Positions 1-8,471 are shown, numbered from the stretch's first letter. The stretch is 59,504 bases of DNA from Candidatus Cloacimonadota bacterium (GCA_018433885.1 JAHDQK010000025.1:1-59504); one strand, 5' to 3'. Notes: generated from the letters alone by a model not told the origin. Numbers and translations are program-made.

Positions 1-959
1 GTGGACAGAGCCTTGATCAGCATCATCAGTGAAGCTTACTTTGCCGGAGTTTCTACTCGAAAGATGAACAAGTTGTTTGTGGACTTGGGTTTGGAAAACA
101 TAGATCGCAGCTTTGTCAGCCGCTGCGCTGCTCAGATCGATGAAGAAGTGGAGATATGGAAGAATAGACAGCTTGATAGTCGCTACGCGTATATCTGGCT
201 GGATGCGATCTACACCAAGATCAGAACCGAGGGCAGGGTTAATTCTACGGCAGTGTTGATAGCGATTGGGGTTAGAGAGGATGGGCACCGAGATGTCCTA
301 GGCCTGCACTTGGGGAACCGTGAAAGCTACTATAACTGGAAAGACTTTCTACAGAATTTAAAGGCTCGTGGTCTACAAAGATCAGAACTCTGGATCAGCG
401 ATGAGCATGATGGTTTGATAAAGTCAATAGAAGAATGTTTCCCCGGACAGCTTCGACAACGCTGTATCGTCCACTGGATGCTTTAGTGCTCAGAGCAAAG
501 TTTCCAAGACTGATTTGCTGTGGCTGCTGCCGCTAACAAAAGACCTGGTAGGTTCCCGGACCAAAGAGTCCTTTGAATTGGCCTGGAAAGAGCTTAACAG
601 GGCAGCCCAGTCTAAGGGCAAGGACAATCTATTGGATTGGCTGGATAGCACTTACCATGAGATATCGGTCTATCTTGATTTCCCTGCAGCACATTGGAGC
701 AGAATCAAGTGTACCAATTCGCTGGAGCGCTTGAATGAGGAGCTCAGACTTGAGAGAGAAATGCATCCGGATATTCCCTGACGATAAGAGTTGCCTTCGG
801 CTGTTTGGTGCGATCCTGCAAGGCTATTCGGAGGACTGGATAAGCGGGAAGCTATATCTTTCGGAACCAATGGAAAGAATCAAAGACACCATGAAAAAGC
901 CCATACCATTTGAGGCAACGCGCGACGGGCTGGAGCCCTGCTCCGTCGCAGCAAGGTAG
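1..959 (+). pseudogene. IS256-family (mutator-type) transposase, double frameshift, 5' truncated by window
   Basis: The three reading frames join into one DDE transposase of the IS256/Transposase_mut family. Frame 1 (to 486) carries the first catalytic Asp in YIWLDAIY and the second in WISDEHDGL, followed by RQRCIVHWM. Frame 2 (from about 482) continues with SKVSKTDLLWLLPL and holds the catalytic Glu region TNSLERLNEELR. Frame 3 (from about 745) continues with CIRIFPDDKSCLRLFGAIL, the conserved tail that normally follows ERLNEE directly. Two separate +1 shifts (near 481 and near 740-760) therefore break the gene, and the N-terminus lies outside the window. The protein is almost certainly inactive. 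No terminal inverted repeat can be assigned because the left end is not visible. It borders the accessory operon that starts at 1083 and is consistent with transfer-prone DNA. The family call is confident; whether other copies of the element are intact is unknown. Confidence 0.9.
922..949. repeat. 7-bp inverted repeat (hairpin) at the end of the transposase remnant
   Basis: GCGACGG at 922-928 pairs perfectly with CCGTCGC at 943-949 around a 14-nt loop that itself contains GGGC/GCCC. It lies in the last codons of the frame-3 transposase tail. No T-run follows, so it is not a typical intrinsic terminator. It may be a structural element of the insertion sequence end, or simply GC-rich coding sequence. 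Confidence 0.3.
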
Positions 960-978
960 ATTATTTATGAAAAAGAAC

Positions 979-1007
979 TTGACTAGGATTAGCAAGATGA
1001 AAACAAT
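979..1007 (+). promoter_or_regulatory. possible promoter for the five-gene accessory operon
   Basis: TTGACT (979-984) is followed after 17 bases by AACAAT (1002-1007), which match the -35 and -10 consensus at 5/6 and 4/6 positions. It lies 75 bases upstream of the first predicted start codon (1083) and downstream of the transposase remnant. Weak evidence, based on hexamer match and position only. Confidence 0.25.
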
Positions 1008-1082
1008 GCAATTGGTCGCTTGGCCTTACATAGATTGTGAGTAACGAGGGATGTCAGATGCCCTCAAACAACCAGAGAAACA

Positions 1083-1244
1083 ATGAGTTGGAATTTACAC
1101 CAACATTTGGGACTCTACATTCGATTCTTCTTTGGGAACTATGATGCAATCTGCAGGTATGCAGTAAACGTTGTACTATCTGACCAAGTAGGTATGAATG
1201 ATTTTGAATCAGTGAAAGATGTTCTGTCATGGGAGATGATATGA
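1083..1244 (+). CDS. small protein of unknown function, first gene of the accessory operon
   Basis: This is a 53-aa frame with protein-like composition, beginning MSWNLHQHLGLYIRFFFG and ending DFESVKDVLSWEMI. The in-frame stop upstream is at 1038-1040 and the first ATG is at 1083, preceded by a modest purine stretch (AGAGAAA). Its TGA stop (1242-1244) overlaps the ATG of the next gene in an ATGA arrangement, which is the main reason to believe it is translated and which also fixes the next gene's start. I recognise no family. It contains no membrane segment; the sequence mixes aromatic residues with an acidic C-terminal half. It could be a small accessory or regulatory subunit of the downstream helicase system. 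An alternative is a decayed longer gene whose 5' part was lost when the neighbouring insertion element landed. Function unknown. Confidence 0.55.
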   Translation: MSWNLHQHLGLYIRFFFGNYDAICRYAVNVVLSDQVGMNDFESVKDVLSWEMI

Positions 1245-1492
1245 AAATCGAAAACATGAAAAGCGTTCCTAAGAACCGAGAGGAATTCGAAAGAAATTTT
1301 AACATACTTGAAGAATCGAGCAGACAAGGCACTTTCCACATAGCAAACCATTTATCACGGTCGATACAGGGGATTACTAATGTGAGACTACTCCCCAATG
1401 GTAGGATCGATTTTAATACCGTTGATGAGAATGCGAGATTAATGGCAAACATGACCGCAAATATGGAGCATTTGAAAAATGTCAATGAATGA
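1241..1492 (+). CDS. small protein of unknown function, second gene of the accessory operon
   Basis: An 83-aa hydrophilic, probably alpha-helical cytoplasmic protein; characteristic stretches are NREEFERNFNILEESS, GTFHIANHLSRSIQGI and NVRLLPNGRIDFNTVDE. The start at 1241 is preferred over the ATG at 1229 because GGGAG (1231-1235) sits five bases before it and because it forms an ATGA overlap with the upstream 53-aa gene. Its 3' end overlaps the DUF1848 gene by 14 bases. The sequence NVRLLPNGRIDFNTVDENARLMANM recalls short helical adaptor proteins, but I cannot assign it to a named family. The strict coupling with the downstream DUF1848 and helicase genes suggests it is a dedicated component of that system, perhaps an adaptor or regulator made in stoichiometric amounts. 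Function unknown. Confidence 0.75.
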   Translation: MKIENMKSVPKNREEFERNFNILEESSRQGTFHIANHLSRSIQGITNVRLLPNGRIDFNTVDENARLMANMTANMEHLKNVNE

Positions 1493-2483
1493 TCTGCCCA
1501 TAAGTTTCAAGCCTAAACACATCACACATCCAGTGATCATTTCAGCATCACGCTCCACTGATATACCCGCTTTCTACTCAGATTGGCTAATCTCCAGGAT
1601 CAAAGCAGGCTATGTAAAATGGAAAAATCCCTTCAGCGGCGAGTTCACAAATGTATCCTTCGAGCAAGCCAGATTGTTTGTGTTCTGGACTAAGAATCCC
1701 GCTCCCATGCTGGATAATCTTACATTCTTTGATAACAATGGTTTGAGCTACTATTTCCAATACACCTTGAATGATTATGAACATGAAAATTGGGAATCCG
1801 GCTTGCCATGCTTGGAAGATAGGATTGAGACCTTTATCGGGCTTTCTGAGCGAATCGGAAAGGAAAAGCTGATCTGGAGGTTTGATCCGATAATCTTAAG
1901 CGACAAACTTGATCAGGATGAGATCTTGCGCCGTATCGAGAGGATTGGTCAAAGACTGCACCAGCATACAGAAAGGCTTGTTTTTAGCTTTATTGACATT
2001 GAAAACTACAGAAAAGTCAAACAAAATCTCTGTTCTATTCCAGACAGGCTGCATGAGATTGATACCCAGGCCATGGAATATCTGGCAAAAGGTATCTCAC
2101 AGATTAATGCAGGTTGGGGACTGAAACTTGGGACATGTGCTGAGAAAATCGACCTGGAGCAATTTGGCATCGAGCATAACAGATGCATTGACGATAGGCT
2201 AATCATAAGATTGTTCCCCCATGATAAAGAACTGATGGCCTATCTGGGCTATACCACTAATGATCAAACCGATTTTCTGGCCGACCAGAATACTGAATAC
2301 AGTTATATGAGAATTAAAGACAAAGGGCAACGCAAGGCTTGTGGCTGCATAAAAAGCAAAGATATTGGCCAATACAACACCTGTCCACATGGATGCGTCT
2401 ATTGCTACGCTAATACTGACCACGAAACTGCCTTGAAAAACTGGAAGAAAGCACAGGAGAAAGAACTTGAGACCATCGTATGA
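1479..2483 (+). CDS. DUF1848 family protein with C-terminal radical-SAM-like Fe-S cysteine motif
   Basis: A 334-aa protein with the hallmarks of DUF1848: N-terminal ISASRSTDIP (residues 21-30), FVFWTKNP (67-74), LIWRFDPIIL near residue 130, and a C-terminal cysteine block CGC (288-290) then CPHGCVYC (302-309), a CX3CX2C arrangement like that of radical SAM enzymes but at the C-terminus rather than the N-terminus. From family knowledge, DUF1848 members are uncharacterised and are thought to bind an iron-sulfur cluster through these cysteines; the enzymatic reaction is not known. It is probably a cytoplasmic redox or radical enzyme acting on a nucleic acid or nucleotide, a role inferred only from its helicase neighbour. 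It overlaps the upstream gene by 14 bases and the giant helicase gene by 17 bases, so expression is coupled. A second start at 1485 is possible. The family is recognised with high confidence; the function is open. Confidence 0.9.
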   Translation: MSMNDLPISFKPKHITHPVIISASRSTDIPAFYSDWLISRIKAGYVKWKNPFSGEFTNVSFEQARLFVFWTKNPAPMLDNLTFFDNNGLSYYFQYTLNDYEHENWESGLPCLEDRIETFIGLSERIGKEKLIWRFDPIILSDKLDQDEILRRIERIGQRLHQHTERLVFSFIDIENYRKVKQNLCSIPDRLHEIDTQAMEYLAKGISQINAGWGLKLGTCAEKIDLEQFGIEHNRCIDDRLIIRLFPHDKELMAYLGYTTNDQTDFLADQNTEYSYMRIKDKGQRKACGCIKSKDIGQYNTCPHGCVYCYANTDHETALKNWKKAQEKELETIV

Positions 2484-5400
2484 TCCGGTATCTGATCCAT
2501 TCATACAGGATCTTAATCAGCTGGAAGCTGTAACATTCCAGGATATTGTAAAGGCTGCAGGCAGGCACAAGGATTACAATGCCTATACTGATAGGGGGAA
2601 AAAGATCCTTGAAACGCCCGGTGAGTGTAACAGATACATTGAGCGTTTCTTTCAAATGCATTACTTCAAGATTATCGACAGCATTTCCAAGCTATTCAGC
2701 TACGATAAGATTCATGAATACAGCGGTAAGGGTATTATATTGTATGACTGGGCCTGCGGTCAGGGACTTGGTAGCTGGCTGTTTCTTAATCAATTAGCTG
2801 AACGCAGACTTAAGATAAAAGTGGCTGAGATCATACTGATCGAGCCGTCTGCCATCGCTTTGACAAGAGCCGAGATCCTGATTCGGTATATCGATAAAAA
2901 CGTGAAGCTTACGACCATCAACAGGATGCTAAGCGATATATCTGAGAAAGAACTGATCAGGACCGAAGATACCCTCCGCATTCATTATGTATCCAATTTT
3001 ATCGACATGCTCAGTTGGGAATCTATAGACCACTTGTCACAACTGATCATCGAATCCCAGGTACACCAAGACTACGCATTGGTTGCGCTGAGCCCATATA
3101 AAGCATCAGCACTGGACAGGTTTATTAACAACTTTCCTGAGAGCAATAGAGTATTAGTATCCCAGCGTAACTGCACCAAAGATAACTCCTGCGCTAACTG
3201 CAAATTCGATAAAGAATTCTGTTCTGACAGCATAAAAAGCAGAGGCACAAAAAGGATCGAAAGGATTGCCCTGATTACAGCCAAACAATCTCAAATCAGA
3301 TTTGTAGCACAGCCTCCCCAAGAGTTTGAAAAGGATCTGGAAGTCACCAATGTGGCATTGGCTTCGTATGTATGTGATCCAGTACTTAGGTTAATCAGGG
3401 AATCCCGGTTTATCTTCCCAGTAGAAGAAGCAAAGTTCACATTCAAACTGCCGCATCAGAGAAAAGATGCTCCGGAACAGGAGCTATCGGTATTGGATGT
3501 CCTGATGAACCAGATTGTGAGAGGCGTGCCAAGCTTTGTCCCGATCGAGATCGAAGATATGCTCGTTGAAGCCTATTCCGGGATCATTGAGAGAGAGATC
3601 AAGAATGGAAATATCGAAGATAAGTTCACCCTCCCAGCAGAAGAAATGCTTGATCTGTATCGCGGATTGCCATCCAAGCTTGCCTTGATTAACCAGGAAT
3701 TGCAGACTGTCGCAGTTGATGCACTGATCTATATGGCACAGACACAATACGCCTTGTTACAGTATTTAAAGTTAAACTACACCGCAGATCGAGTTCGTTT
3801 TATACTGCTTGAAAAAGAACGATTCTATGCCCACTTCTGTATGCTAAGTCTAATTAACATGATACAAAAGCTATCAGCGCTGGTCCCAGAAAGTAAGTTC
3901 CCCAAGATCGAGTATGAGGTGTATGGTGACATCCACGATTCTTTATTGGCCTCATGTAATTCAAAATTCGGCTTTTCAATCAGCGATCTGGCCTCGCTTG
4001 ATACCGCTTCTTTAAACAGAGAAGACGTGTTGGTTATATGCGGTGAGATCCCTGAAACCATTACAAATAAAGACATTGAGAATGCAATAACGGTAGGACC
4101 CACTAGTGAAGAAGCAGTTACTGAAAGATTTCACAGTAACGAACACATCCGTTATTCTCTATCAAATCAAGCCGATCCCACAAGGGAAAAACTGATTGAC
4201 GATTCTTTGCACTATTTTCTCAGATCATTGTTCCGCAAACAGGATTTCTGGCCCAGGCAAAGAGAGATTATCAGTAAAACCCTGGAATTGCACTCAGTAT
4301 TGGGAGTACTCCCCACGGGGGGAGGAAAATCCCTTATATATCAATACAGCGCTTTGATGCAACCTGGATTCTGTATCGTTATTGAACCCATCCGCTCGCT
4401 AATGAAAGACCAGCATGAAGAGCTTTCCGATCTGCAAATTGATTCCATATACATCAATTCGGATCTTGAGCCGGAAGAGAAAATAACAAGATTGAATCGT
4501 TTTGTCGGTGGAGAGAGCCTGTTCCTGCTTATGTCTCCAGAACGCATGCAGATGCCGCTAACCAAGATAGATTTGCTGTATATGTCCAACCAACGGCGCT
4601 ACGCTTCTTACTTTGTGATAGATGAGGCGCATTGCGTTTCAGAGTGGGGACATGACTTCCGTCCCAGTTATTTGAGCCTAGCAAAAAACGCAGTAGACTG
4701 TTTCAAGCCTAAGTTTGGCAAGCCATTACCGCTGATAGCCCTGACTGCTACAGCATCTCTCGATGTGCAGCATGATGTTCAGAAAGAAATGACCATGCAA
4801 GGGTCTTTACCGCCAGAAATAGTAACTGATCCAATCAGGAGACAGGAAATCGACTACTATTTCCTTAGAACATCAGACAAACATGAAGAACTGGATAAGC
4901 TACTCAGCTCTCTGACAGACGAATCCTGCCAAGTCCCAATCTCAAAAGAGAACGCTGCACTGGTCTTTTGCACATACAAAACTGGACCAACAGGAGTATT
5001 TGGAAGCCGAAACGAAGGTTTCTACTATACTCTCAAGAGACGATTCGGTGATCATATCGGTGTGGGCTGCTTTAGTGGGACCGATGAAAAAGACACTCAA
5101 GTATCCGTTGAGGATATGAACAACTATCAGGACTTGTTTAAAAGAAGTCAGATTGGCATCATGGTGGCGACCCAGGCCTTTGGTATGGGTTTTAACAAAC
5201 CTAACATCCGTTATAGCTTTCATGTAGATCTACCTAAATCCATTGAGTCATTTGTACAGGAATCAGGACGGATAGGTCGTGATAAGGCTGTCTCAAACAG
5301 TTATTTGCTTTATAATGAGGGAGATAGGGCTAACAAGCTTGAGCAGATTAAAAAGTCTCATGTGTCTGAAGAACTGGCGGCAATTGTTTTTAAAGTTATC

Positions 5401-6738
5401 TTTGAGATCAAGGCTGAGATAAACAAGCAAGATATCAAGAAACTCATTGCAGGAATTCACAATTATAAAACAAGCCCTTCTGATCAGGAGCCTCAGAAAA
5501 TCTATTTTAACCAAGCTGTTGATGACAATGATGTTAACTGGAAGAACAGACCATCTTGTTTTTACGACCTCAGTTCGGAAAAACTCTTTTATACTCATTC
5601 CAAGCCTGCAAGTAAGGATTTTTATTTTTCAGTAGATTTTGCGTTGAAACACACCTCTCTGTTAGCAGAAATATTGGTGCCGGTTTATAAGCGTAGCCTC
5701 TTGGATATTATAGAATCACGAAGCAACTTGATACATCACCACAAGATATCTATATACCAGCTATATAAATCTCTAGTTTGTAATCCTGGATATCTTCAAC
5801 ATGCCAAAGAAGTCGGATGGGACTTAGTGTTCAAGAATAAAAAGGATGAAAATGCATTTATTGAGAAGGTAAGGACTCAATGCGAATTTGTTATGTACAG
5901 ACTTCAATTGTTAGGCATTATTGACGGCTATACTTATGACTATTCAAGCCGTGATTTCGAAATCGATTTCAAGGCTCCTCCATTGGAAGATATAATCAGC
6001 AACTATGAAGTGTATTTGTTCAAGTATCGTGCCAAAGCCTACATCGAAAGGCGCATGCAAGCAATGAAGGGACTGCTTGCTAATGATGACTTGTATGCCG
6101 GGTATTCCCTTGTATTTGATGATCTCTCCAGCTTCTTTGATGAAAACATTCAGAAAAAAAGAAACCAGGCCTTGCAGGAGATGTACCAGACAGCCGATCT
6201 TGGGAAGAAAAAAAGCAAGGAAGAAATCAGAGATCTGCTTGATCACTACTTTAATTCGAAGTTTATCAGCGATCTGACGACTGATACAGATGGGGGGAAA
6301 GAAGAGAAATGGGAAACATTACTCAAGTACATAAATGAGGTAGCCGATCCAGCTAATGGTTCCAGGATCGAGAACCTCGAACATATGGAGGGTGCATGTT
6401 CCCGCTTACTGCAAGAGTATCCAGATAACTACGTCCTCCTGATCCTGCGCTCCATGACTCTGTTGTGTCTTGCCAATAGCACCCAAGAGATGATAAGCAC
6501 AGGTATGGACTATTTCAGAAAAGGATGGGCTTCATTGTTCGAGAGCATTGATGAAGAAGGTATGGAAAGGATTTATGATCAGGTATGCCTACCCTTCCTG
6601 GCTGTGTTACACCAAGATCTGGCAGACCACGAATACCAGGTCTGCCACAGTGTCAATTTCGCACTTTACGCTAATAGATTACTTAAAAACCATAACGAAT
6701 ATTTAAAAACTTACAGAGGTACTGATGGACAACTATGA
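2467..6738 (+). CDS. fusion of methyltransferase-like domain, cysteine cluster and RecQ-type superfamily 2 helicase
   Basis: A 1423-aa protein starting at TTG, with AGGAGA (2455-2460) six bases upstream. Residues about 85-225 look like a class I SAM-methyltransferase fold: motif I LYDWACGQGLG (D94) and an acidic strand end ILIEPSAIAL. A cysteine set C236, C242, C245, C252 follows and could bind zinc or Fe-S. Residues about 580-960 are a RecQ-like helicase: FWPRQREII, Walker A LPTGGGKS (K621), DEAHC (D719), WGHDFRPSY (the RecQ aromatic-rich loop), ALTATAS and QESGRIGR (from Q931). The last 450 residues carry no recognisable RQC or HRDC domain, but one stretch (YRLQLLGIIDGYTYDYSSRD) resembles a winged-helix segment. 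Probably an ATP-dependent DNA unwinding core of the locus; whether the N-terminal domain still methylates or binds SAM is unknown. It overlaps genes on both sides (17 and 14 bases). The architecture resembles large defence-system helicases, but I cannot match it to a named system. Confidence 0.85.
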   Translation: MRPSYDPVSDPFIQDLNQLEAVTFQDIVKAAGRHKDYNAYTDRGKKILETPGECNRYIERFFQMHYFKIIDSISKLFSYDKIHEYSGKGIILYDWACGQGLGSWLFLNQLAERRLKIKVAEIILIEPSAIALTRAEILIRYIDKNVKLTTINRMLSDISEKELIRTEDTLRIHYVSNFIDMLSWESIDHLSQLIIESQVHQDYALVALSPYKASALDRFINNFPESNRVLVSQRNCTKDNSCANCKFDKEFCSDSIKSRGTKRIERIALITAKQSQIRFVAQPPQEFEKDLEVTNVALASYVCDPVLRLIRESRFIFPVEEAKFTFKLPHQRKDAPEQELSVLDVLMNQIVRGVPSFVPIEIEDMLVEAYSGIIEREIKNGNIEDKFTLPAEEMLDLYRGLPSKLALINQELQTVAVDALIYMAQTQYALLQYLKLNYTADRVRFILLEKERFYAHFCMLSLINMIQKLSALVPESKFPKIEYEVYGDIHDSLLASCNSKFGFSISDLASLDTASLNREDVLVICGEIPETITNKDIENAITVGPTSEEAVTERFHSNEHIRYSLSNQADPTREKLIDDSLHYFLRSLFRKQDFWPRQREIISKTLELHSVLGVLPTGGGKSLIYQYSALMQPGFCIVIEPIRSLMKDQHEELSDLQIDSIYINSDLEPEEKITRLNRFVGGESLFLLMSPERMQMPLTKIDLLYMSNQRRYASYFVIDEAHCVSEWGHDFRPSYLSLAKNAVDCFKPKFGKPLPLIALTATASLDVQHDVQKEMTMQGSLPPEIVTDPIRRQEIDYYFLRTSDKHEELDKLLSSLTDESCQVPISKENAALVFCTYKTGPTGVFGSRNEGFYYTLKRRFGDHIGVGCFSGTDEKDTQVSVEDMNNYQDLFKRSQIGIMVATQAFGMGFNKPNIRYSFHVDLPKSIESFVQESGRIGRDKAVSNSYLLYNEGDRANKLEQIKKSHVSEELAAIVFKVIFEIKAEINKQDIKKLIAGIHNYKTSPSDQEPQKIYFNQAVDDNDVNWKNRPSCFYDLSSEKLFYTHSKPASKDFYFSVDFALKHTSLLAEILVPVYKRSLLDIIESRSNLIHHHKISIYQLYKSLVCNPGYLQHAKEVGWDLVFKNKKDENAFIEKVRTQCEFVMYRLQLLGIIDGYTYDYSSRDFEIDFKAPPLEDIISNYEVYLFKYRAKAYIERRMQAMKGLLANDDLYAGYSLVFDDLSSFFDENIQKKRNQALQEMYQTADLGKKKSKEEIRDLLDHYFNSKFISDLTTDTDGGKEEKWETLLKYINEVADPANGSRIENLEHMEGACSRLLQEYPDNYVLLILRSMTLLCLANSTQEMISTGMDYFRKGWASLFESIDEEGMERIYDQVCLPFLAVLHQDLADHEYQVCHSVNFALYANRLLKNHNEYLKTYRGTDGQL

Positions 6739-7519
6739 CAACATTGCACATGACCTGAAACAGACTATTGACGAATACAGGCAAAATCTGGAATATTTGA
6801 AGGATAGGTTTGCCGATATTGGCAATATTATTACTGAGTTGGATCAGATAAAGCTGCAAGCGCAACACTCGGAATTGAAGGGACAGGAGTTGTTCGAAAA
6901 ATTGTCCGGTCTGGAATTGAAACACGCTGACCTGTCGAATCAGATGGCAGTGCTGTCGGCGGATTACGATAGTGCATTAACCAACCTCAAAAACCAGCAC
7001 AATGAATGGAGTAAGGCTATTGATAGCATAGTTCGTGATGTATCGGCTTCGATAACCGATCTGAGAACGGATTACAATGATAGATTGAACAAAGCAGTGG
7101 CTGAGATATCTCTTCAGGCCAAGCAGGAAGCCGCCTCGATTGAGCAGTATTTGCAGCAATTCTCTAAAGAACAAGTAGCTGAAATTGAGCGAATCAAACA
7201 AGAACTTGTTAGCAATATCATCCGATCATTAGGCGATAGCTCAACCCAATTGATGAATCTCAATCGTGAATTGCACAATACTTGTGAAGACCATAGAGAA
7301 AAGGTAAAATCAATCCTTATAGAGAAGGTTGAAGAGCATGCAAGTCTTCTAGAGCAAAAGATTGAATCAGTTGAGGTATTATCTGCTCAGAAAATTGAAG
7401 ATCTCCGTAATGCGGTAATGTTGGATATCAAAACTACCCGAAAAACTAACATTGCTGGTTTTATCATTATTCTGGCCTTCATTATTGGACTGATAGTTTT
7501 TCTTATAATGTCCTTGTAG
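6725..7519 (+). CDS. coiled-coil protein with C-terminal membrane anchor
   Basis: A 264-aa protein. Residues about 5-235 are almost entirely heptad-like and charged (for example QTIDEYRQNLEYLKDRFADI and KVEEHASLLEQKIESVE), predicting long coiled coils. The C-terminus (about 243-264) is a single hydrophobic segment, GFIIILAFIIGLIVFLIMSL, preceded by KTTRKTN. That is the layout of a tail-anchored inner-membrane protein with its coiled coil in the cytoplasm. The ATG overlaps the end of the helicase gene by 14 bases, so it is the last gene of the same translational unit. A plausible role is to tether or oligomerise the helicase complex at the membrane, or to sense or transmit a signal; this is inference only. 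No enzymatic motif is visible. Homology-based naming is not possible because coiled coils match many unrelated proteins. Confidence 0.85.
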   Translation: MDNYDNIAHDLKQTIDEYRQNLEYLKDRFADIGNIITELDQIKLQAQHSELKGQELFEKLSGLELKHADLSNQMAVLSADYDSALTNLKNQHNEWSKAIDSIVRDVSASITDLRTDYNDRLNKAVAEISLQAKQEAASIEQYLQQFSKEQVAEIERIKQELVSNIIRSLGDSSTQLMNLNRELHNTCEDHREKVKSILIEKVEEHASLLEQKIESVEVLSAQKIEDLRNAVMLDIKTTRKTNIAGFIIILAFIIGLIVFLIMSL

Positions 7520-8471
7520 TTTTGTAGTATGGGTCATAGAACCATGAAAGACTCGATTATTACCTAATTTTTTTAGTCAGAATCCATATTAGCAAATGCT
7601 TACTGACGGATAGCTGTAACAACCTGCCAAACTGCTGTCATAATCTGGCATTATAGTGTCACCTAGAGAAGATTTTTCTGCGATTATGCCATACGGGTTT
7701 AACGTTATCAAGTTCCCGATAAGCACTAATCCTATTTAAACTCCTGAGTTGACCCAGTATACCTTTCTGGACTTTTCTGCCGATTTTGGGCACGTTTAAA
7801 ATGCATTCTGTTGATATATTGAGGAACAAACACTATTATTCCTTATGCGACATCTCAAGCAATGTTCTGTAAAAATGTGTTTCAGATTCCGTTCCCCAAG
7901 CTGTCCTCCCCCCCCTTCCCCATTGCCCCAAAGAATCGGCAAGCATTTTCGCAGCCGGCTTGATGCTGTGCATACTGCTACGGCACCTGATGGCGACTGC
8001 TTCGCGCAATGGGGATGAAATCCGCCAAAGCCCTTTTATGGGGGATTATGGATAAAGTTCAACAAGTAAGAGATTGTATTTCAAAAGCCATTCCCAGTAT
8101 CAGATTACCCTCTTTTTCACGGCTTTTTGGACTTCATGTTTTCCTTGAATGCCATATGCATTAACAATGCCTTGTGTCGCCCGCAGGGGGCACTTGATCG
8201 ATCTTAATCGGGTTACGAGGGGCTCCGCTACGCGCATCAACCACCCCCAAAGCCTTTATTGGCTACACAAAACACTAAATCCCCCAAAACATCATAACGC
8301 TGGACATAAGGTCCTTTACTTTCTTCTGAGCCTCCCTCCCGGGATACCAGTTCCTCTGAAGTGATTTTTTCAGTGAGGATTTATCTTCCCTATGAATAAC
8401 ATAAAACCTCAGGAGATAGACCAGTTTCATCATACTTTAGTGATTTTTTCTCATAGACCGCGAAAATCCGC
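7520..8471. other. long intergenic region, no convincing gene
   Basis: About 950 bases between the accessory operon and the etfA gene. Reading both strands I see no ORF with protein-like composition; the 71-codon frame at 8149-8364 is rejected. Visible landmarks are a pyrimidine-rich run near 7909-7925, one copy of a dispersed element at 7993-8022, and a G+C-rich patch at about 8175-8260 that differs from the A+T-rich DNA around it. No clear intrinsic terminator follows the accessory operon. The mixed composition would fit decayed mobile DNA on the right flank of the accessory locus. Confidence 0.6.
7993..8022 (+). repeat. dispersed intergenic element, copy A
   Basis: Contains GACTGCTT (7995-8002), five bases, then AATGGGGATGAAATC (8008-8022). 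The same GACTGCTT-N5-AATGGG spacing recurs at 26035 and 43348, and a related inverted copy with GCGAC-N10-AATGGGGATGARATC lies at 25961-25990. All copies are intergenic. Confidence 0.5.

Noticed and set aside
476-490. Programmed frameshift producing the transposase
   Set aside because: IS256 transposases are normally made from one frame, there is no slippery heptamer at the junction, and a second shift follows downstream; decay or sequencing error is more likely.
2006-6246. Numerous minus-strand frames within the DUF1848 and helicase genes
   Set aside because: All are antisense to clearly coding sequence with complete motifs.
8149-8364. 71-codon open frame in the long intergenic region
   Set aside because: No ribosome binding site, composition rich in Pro, His and Arg unlike the proteins around it, and no recognisable motif; regarded as chance.
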